Part shown: positions 57,752 to 64,000 of the stretch, piece by piece
How positions within the stretch are numbered: position 1 is the stretch's first letter
Layout of the letters: each line of letters opens with the position of its first letter
Notes under the pieces: generated by a model
What the model was told of the DNA's origin: nothing
What the model saw: only the letters and a program-made list of their open reading frames with translations
The model's database searches: none
Assembly: GCA_021234155.1 (NCBI GenBank)
Contig: JAJEKV010000205.1
Coordinates: forward strand, 541,501-605,500
Direction: 5' to 3'
From: Isoetes taiwanensis
Lineage: Eukaryota > Streptophyta > Lycopodiopsida > Isoetales > Isoetaceae
DNA length: 64,000 nt
Made by a program: the position numbers and the translations under genes

Positions 57752-60700
57752 AGAAAAACATGATAAACAGAAAATTTGTGTCCAAATATAACTAAATCGC
57801 AAATATGATGTATAATGGTAGCACAACGCATAAGAATAGCGAGCAAAAAATGAAGTCCCCGAAAAAGACAACAAAGTTATATTTGAAGCCCAAGCAGAAA
57901 TACGAGAAAAGAGGAATGCAAGCCAATGAACAAATCACAAGAAATTAACCATAGACAAGAGCCCAACGGCCAGAGAAAGTGTAAAACACGATCGCCTTGC
58001 TAACAACATGAACAATGCTATAATCCCCAAAACCACATCAGATTATATACCGACAGAAAGCAGAAATGATCGAGGGAGCAGGGCAAAATAATGGACGAAG
58101 CTCCCCATAACTGAAAAATCAAGGAAAGAATATACAATATGAAAATACTACATGAAGTCTAAACCAACGAGGTGAATAAGCTTCAAAGGATAAATATGGT
58201 GCAAAAGAGCTCTCAAATGCAAAACATGACAAAGTACAAAAAATAGGGCAAAGAGAAAAATGTCAAAGGTTGAATGAGTATAAGGAAGTGCCAAACGCAA
58301 TATGCGGCGTATCCAGAAAAAGCTAAATAGCACATATACAAATGACGTGTAATGATAGGGCCAAAAAACCGAAAACTGAAAAGAACAATTGCAAGAACAC
58401 AACGCCAAATGACAAGGTGCCAAATAGGATTCGGTGGCCCCTAGCAAAGAGGGTCATAAGATCTGTGCAAGGATTTGGAACAAGAATATGAGAGCGAGGG
58501 TGTAAAGATTTGGTTCAGGTTAGCAGCGGAGAACAAGAAGAGAACCCCTAGTATCACTCATAAGAACAACCATTAAAAATCAATAGGTGTAAAAGAATGC
58601 TACAAAGGGACTTACCATAGTAAATGTGGGAACAACAACCGTCTACCTGACCCCAAGCAAAAAAACCCCAACACATAGAATACTTGGAACACAAGCCATA
58701 TAGCAATATCTGAAATAACTGAGATAGCAGGCACAAGTCAAGTCACACTATCTTAAACAACTGGGATGACATACCGAGATGGAGCACGCATGGGGGAGGG
58801 GTCCACCTGAATGGATGTGGCAAGGACCGAGAGCGCCCAACAATGGAGAATGCGACAACGAATTATCGAGTTGGGGCAGAAACAACCTCTAGTAAACTAG
58901 GGTAGAACGTGCTAAATCAAGTGGAAAGTCAGGAATAAAATTGAGAACATGAATGGTTCATTATGCAAATAAAAACTAAAAATGAAAAATGTTCAAATGC
59001 AGAATAATAATGCAAAATTTCGGGTCCACGATATCATCTTATCAACATAAACAATGGGAGGGAGTTCAAAGAAAATAACCACCGTGAAAACAATAACTGA
59101 GCCACATAACACCCTAGATAGCAAATGATTATAAGTACAAATCTCAATAGACCTCATGACAATGGAGCAAATGCAAAAACAAGTAAATGTCCGTCATACA
59201 AACAACGAGTCCCAACAACATCATGAACAATGCATAGGTAAAAAAACTACAACATGTACTAGACCATAATAGCTAGCCGAAGACAGCGCGGGTCTTAGCA
59301 AAAAGGAAGCTCAAATATAGAAAGAGATAAGATGCCAGGTTTGAATGAAGAAGTCGAAACATGTGGGGTCGAAGGGAAATGTGAGGTTATGGCCAAGAGT
59401 CAAGAGGAGATGACGGTGAAGAGGGCCCAAATTGGGGTGGAATCTAAAGAGATTAGCAAGAGAAGAAAGCAAAACCAAATAACACAGACATGTTGTAAAA
59501 ACCACCCATGGTATACTAGTCAAAAATCTTTGCAAATGAATGCCTCAGAACAATAACTCCTTTATACAAGACCTAAATATCTGTATAGGCAATATACCTC
59601 AACTAGATGAGCAAACACAAATGCATAAAAAATCACGTATACAAATGAACCGAGTTCAACAACACCATGAACAAGGCATAGATCAAAGAGTGCAAAAAGA
59701 GAAAGAAAAGCAATCAAAACCAGGAGGATGAATTCAACAATATCCAAGAAGACCGATAGAAGAGAAGGTGGATAAAGGAAGGAAATAGTGAAATTGGGAA
59801 TGTAACACCCCTAATCCAATTCACATACATGAGCCCCGAAGTAAAAGAGGGAAAATATATGCCAAATGAAAAATGAAAACATAGTGACATATTGTTAGTA
59901 GAGAAATCCATCAACAAAGCCAAATGCAACTAGAAAACTGCAAATAACAAAACTCGCCCTCTACGGTATCAAACAAGCAACATTTGACAACCTTTCAAAA
60001 AAAAAAAAAAAAAACGATGAACGTAAAACCAAAAGATAGCTGCTCCTAACATTGTAAGTCTCAATATTAAAAACTAAATAACAAACTGTAGAAATGGAAA
60101 AACCCAGAATATGGCGAAAACTTTGTAATCAAATTGTAAAAACCATAGCATATACCATAGCAGTATAATTGGAGAAGAACATTGTAACGAAGGTTAGCAT
60201 CAAACATGAAATAGTCAGGAAAAAAGAATAACGAAAGCAGAACAATAACCCAACATGAAGTTACCTGGATGAGCGAGGAACGAGGACCATAAAACCACAA
60301 ATGCATGCCCTAGAACCTAGGGTGCCCTGTAAAGAAAAATTAATACCAGTACAGCTTATGTGGGCAAAGATTAGCCGATTAGTATGAGGCAAGACCGTGA
60401 TCCAGCTAAATTCCGGTGCAGAAGCAACCTCTGGTCGACTAGGGTAGAACGTGGCCGGGTTACCTGGGTTGAAAAGAAGTGGATGGGTTAAGATCGATGT
60501 CCAGCCACGGAGTTAACAAGGCAATGTGTAGCAAATTAAATAATGGTTTATAAAAACCATGGTGGTGTAAAAGGTGAGCACCCCTTAAATCGGGGATGCC
60601 ACCTATCTGCTACCCCGGGAGTGTAAACGGGCTGGCGTGGGGCTGGCCTGGGTTAGGCCTGGGCCACCGGATCTATGCCGGCAGGATGGCCCTGCTGCCA

Positions 60701-60902
60701 CGTGGCCCTGCCAGGTGGGCAGGGGCTTCCAACAAGCGAAGGGCGGCGGTTTGAAACAGGAGGCAGGCCGGAAAAAAGGAGGAAGCCGGATCTATCCAGA
60801 TGCCATATGGAAAACATGAATCCAATGGGAAAACACGATTTGTCCTGGATGCCAGGAGGCTTAAGGTAATATCCAGGTAAGAAATACGGTCGAGGCCAGA
60901 AG

Positions 60903-61214
60903 GTGCAGACTACAAACAATGGATTCAAGACAATGCCAGGGGCTGATTGCAGTCAAATTGGATTCCGTGGAGCAGCAGTAGCCGAAAATAGCCGCCTATT
61001 AGAGCCGAAATTGGAGCCAGGACAAAGCCCGATCGAGGACTTGGAGGAACAGATAGAAACAGGAAGCAACGATAACAAGTACGAATTGGGTCGTGTTAAA
61101 AGATTGCCCAAACCAATGCAACTACAACTGAAATTGCATCACATTCTACAGGAAACAAAAAACGAGCATAATCCTGAGACTAGTGTGGAAGCACAACCTG
61201 GGCAAAGAAAATAG
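60903..61214 (+). other. 103-codon ORF in the purine-rich region
   Basis: Charged and Gln-rich translation (GADCSQIGFRGAAVAENSRL) with no motif. The purine bias of the plus strand favours chance open frames without stops, so this is doubtful. Confidence 0.15.
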
Positions 61215-61270
61215 AGCTTCGTCCTGTCTGAATAAGCTATAGAGAAAAAGGAAAAAGACCGATCCCTTGC

Positions 61271-61828
61271 ATGTGGGCCACTCTCTGTTGGCGAAGTTTC
61301 TGCATAAGTGAATCCTGCATAAGTGGATTAATAGTGCCAGGCAAAGGCCGATGCTTGGAGGGAGGCACCGCGAACAAACCAGGGATCAAAGGGGATGCCC
61401 TGTGTAAAACCGTAAACCGATCCTCCTGTAGATTCTGTAACAAAAATTGCAACCCTCAAATGCACAAAACAGAGATCAAAAGAATTTGCCAAAGTAGCAT
61501 TGAAAGTAAAATCCATATCATGCAGCTCAACCCCAAAAACAATCAGGATTTCAGGATTTCACCAGATCTCCCTCCCTATAATAGGACTATGAGCATGCAA
61601 CATTTTGAGAAATCATACCTCACTATGGGCATGCATCAGAATCGGGAAGAAAGCCATACCGCATACCTTGCAAATCGGGAAGAAAGCCATACCTCACACC
61701 TTGCCAAGGATCGCTATAACAACATGCAGAAAACCAACAGAGGATTGCGAAACATGGCGGAAGACATCTACAAACGTATGAACCGACCGCATTATGGTGG
61801 ATGCACCAGAAAAGAGTTGAAAGACTAG
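61271..61828 (+). other. 185-codon ORF in the purine-rich region
   Basis: The longest plus-strand frame of the region. It has a Cys cluster (SCRFCNKNCNPQ) and a short internal duplication (NREESHT twice, DNA at 61642-61705). No family is recognised and no start context supports it. It could be a chance frame, or the only coding part of the putative element. Confidence 0.2.
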
Positions 61829-62030
61829 ATCCATGTAGAGCCATGGAAAAGGATGGGAAAGGAAGATTGGATAAGTGGAGAGTCGGGAAAAAGAATTGAA
61901 ATGAGGATTGACCGCATTACGGTGGATTCACCGGGAAGGAAATGAAAAAATTGGATCAAAGAAGAGCCAGGGGAACCGGATTGGAAAAGGTGATTAGATC
62001 ATTGGAAACAAGAATTGAGAAAGGAGGATT

Positions 62031-62158
62031 GAAGCAACGAGAATAGAAGAAGAGCTGCTGCGAGAAGACGCCGATAACCGGTCCGAAAGAGGAAATGGCC
62101 TGATATAGTAGCTCGTCCCTTTCCAGAATGGCGATCCGATGGCTCGGATCGATGCTAT
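62031..62158 (+). repeat. 127 bp direct repeat, right copy
   Basis: Partner of 54644-54770, with the same CGATCCGA-TGGC-TCGGATCG hairpin at 62132-62151. The sequence changes to ordinary AT-rich DNA right after GATGCTAT. Confidence 0.85.
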
Positions 62159-62859
62159 CTATTATGCCTAATATTAATCATCAATTGATAGCATAGTGAT
62201 TTGTTAAAACAATTAGTTTATTTTATAGTTTTGTCAATAAACAATAAGTAGCATTAGTCCTAGACCACATCAAGACAATTACGCTTATGTTAAACTACCT
62301 TTTAAGGTTCAACTAAAGTGATTTATAACCTTGATATTTTGAGATTTGTCCTCCTCACGCCAGCCAAGGATCCCCTCCTTCAGTTACGAAGGCAAAACGT
62401 GGAAGTGGCACCCACATAAAAATATTTGGTAGTGGAGTTTCCTTCTACTATGCACTGAGATACATCCATACGACTACGAGCGACGGCAGGTTGGAAGGCA
62501 CTATATGCAATGCAGAATAATAATCACAGAGCGGAGCTGTATGATTGGGCCCATCAGTCGCACCTGTTCAGTCGCTACCTATCATGACTTGGGGCAGGTG
62601 CAGAAAGCCTTCTTGGTACGAGCATTGGGAGTGAAGTCTACAGTCCCATATAGCTATGAATCTGCCTTTTTTTTACTAACAAATTGTAATTTTGCTTTTC
62701 ATATGGCACGAGAATTATTTTGCCAATTATGAAGCTTTAGAAGGCACATGTAGTATCATTTACTTGACATTTTTTGTCATTTTGACAAAAATGAATTGGT
62801 TCATTTATAAGTTTCTTGTAATTGATAGATTCATTTCAGCCATCCCGCTTTATACTATA

Positions 62860-63185
62860 GGGTGGAACATTCATTCAAGTCGCAAATTATCTCACTCCAA
62901 ATGAGGTGTTGATCTTTTCAATCTCTCTTATCATCATAGAAGTGCACCTTGGATAAATATGCACAAGATGATACTTATATAAGTTCATCCATTTGTCATT
63001 TAATTGGCCAAAGTTTTTGACATTTAGCCTTCTCACTCCATATTGTAGAGTGGATCATTCATTTAAGACACAAAGAATTTTCCTCTAAATGGAATGCTGA
63101 TCTGTTCAATCTCTCTTATCACCATAGAAGTGCACCTTCTTGGATAAACATGCACAAATGATACTTACACAAGCTTATCTAGTTC
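62860..63185 (+). repeat. Imperfect tandem duplication, about 180 bp unit
   Basis: The two copies share GATC.(G/T)TTCAATCTCTCTTATCA and CATAGAAGTGCACCTT at 62912-62955 and 63095-63140. Confidence 0.8.
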
Positions 63186-64000
63186 TCGTTTAGTTTAATG
63201 TGGCCACAATTTTTTATATTATAGCTATAATATGTATCAATGTCATACACACCACATGCAATTGTGTAGTGTAATCCTTTTTGCCATTCCAATTTGGTGT
63301 GTTTTGTTCAATGACCACAAAATGCTTGCATAAGTGGGTGTGCTCCTAGTTAGCAACCAAACTTATTTCATATACAAAATTTTTTAGCATAGGCACTAGA
63401 TTAGTAAACTTGTGTCTAGTGGTATGGCAAGATTTCTATTTCTATTTATTTTGAAGTACACATGGGCTATCTTATCCATGGCCTAACAAATCGGGTCCCT
63501 TCCGTCACACCCATCTCCTTCTAAATTGGCACATGCGAACACAAATCGAGATGAACAGCCACTGCAATCTTCAAGACATTCCTCCTTTTTTTTCCCAGCA
63601 AGCAGCTCAAACCTGTTCAAAAAATATGCTGAACATACTATTTCAGATACATACACCCCCTAAATCTAGGGAAAACCATGCGTGAAATATGGTCCCCAAA
63701 TACCAAACGAAATAATTGGAAGTTTATTTGTATTGTTCAAATTCTGTAAGACAATGATTGAAAATCAAATGTTCAACACTGTCTTTTGATTGTTGACCCA
63801 AAATCAATCTGAGGCATTTTGATAGTTCTTTATTTTAGCAAATACGTGAGAAAATAGGGCGTTTTTTAAAGTTTCCGCGAGGGCCATTTCTTTTGCGGCA
63901 GCAGGCAAGGAAGACCATCTTGGGCAGCGACGGAGCAGCCTGTTCTCGAATCACAACGGTCAATCTGGCATATTGGCTTTCAACAGAACCTGCTATGGAT
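63186..64000. other. Unassigned right end
   Basis: AT-rich with short frames only. Nothing recognised. Confidence 0.5.

Larger units (their letters stand above)
54121..62158. other. Long purine-rich, apparently non-coding repeat region
   Basis: About 8 kb in which the plus strand is strongly A/G-rich. Minus-strand open frames (for example 56814-56329, 161 codons) are rich in Phe, Leu and Ser, as expected from pyrimidine-rich DNA, and show no motif. A 127 bp segment at 54644-54770 recurs at 62031-62158, close to both edges. Internal modules recur (55331-55530 with 55634-55833 and part at 58288-58370; a CAACCTCT...ACTAGGGTAGAACGTG motif at 58885 and 60425). It may be a large non-autonomous element, but no LTR, PBS or terminal motif could be fixed. 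Confidence 0.45.

Noticed and set aside
55862-60306. Many minus-strand ORFs of 60-161 codons rich in Phe, Leu, Ser and Cys
   Set aside because: Expected from the pyrimidine-rich minus strand; no motif, no shared frame and no splice pattern.

Overview
The window reads as nuclear DNA of a land plant with a large, transposon-filled genome. The evidence is a Ty3/gypsy chromovirus, a Tat/Athila-type Ty3 element with a tRNA-Asp-like primer site, L1-type LINEs with a plant zf-RVT tail, a possible plant-specific PADRE/DUF4228 fragment, and host-gene exons with GT-AG introns. Species cannot be fixed; a fern, lycophyte or gymnosperm is as plausible as an angiosperm. No intact host gene, tRNA, rRNA or CRISPR array was found. 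Nearly all coding sequence is broken.

Layout. 1-3.2 kb: nothing recognised. 3.25-10.7 kb: remains of a minus-strand chromovirus (G1) with a 1.53 kb 3' LTR at 4083-5611, in which RNase H and the protease active-site region are missing. 11.7-16.8 kb: a 5'-truncated L1-like LINE ending in poly-A; its 3' part is duplicated in tandem, with an 815 bp foreign piece at the junction. 16.8-25.5 kb: a decayed retroelement interior holding a 6.0 kb insertion (block E, 18083-24095). E consists of two tandem units of about 2.96 kb, is flanked by an 8 bp direct repeat and begins with an 85 bp inverted-repeat arm. 25.5-28.9 kb: an LTR and a LINE that make sense only if a 1.6 kb segment (about 26188-27824) was inverted. 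29.5-30.1 kb: a tandemly duplicated RT-associated Cys motif.

31.26-33.75 kb: an intron-containing pseudogene of UTP21/WDR36, a small-subunit processome WD-repeat protein. 33.8-41.2 kb: mostly unassigned, with a pure ATTTTTT heptamer tract and several short tandem duplications. 41234-52333: a complete Ty3 element (G3, 11.1 kb) with near-identical LTRs, gag-PR-RT-RH-IN, antisense ORFs, and an unusual sense 3' ORF of about 1000 codons with a long coiled coil; its reading frame continues through the polypurine tract into the 3' LTR. 53.3-53.7 kb: the last two exons of an unknown minus-strand gene. 54.1-62.2 kb: a purine-rich, apparently non-coding region with a tandem array of CACCC/GGGTG hairpins and a direct repeat at both ends. 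62.2-64 kb: unassigned, with one tandem duplication.

The genes do not form a pathway; the window records nested insertions, duplications, an inversion and gene relics. The best candidates for something undescribed are the G3 3' ORF with its antisense partner, the composite insertion E, and the hairpin-array region at 54-62 kb.
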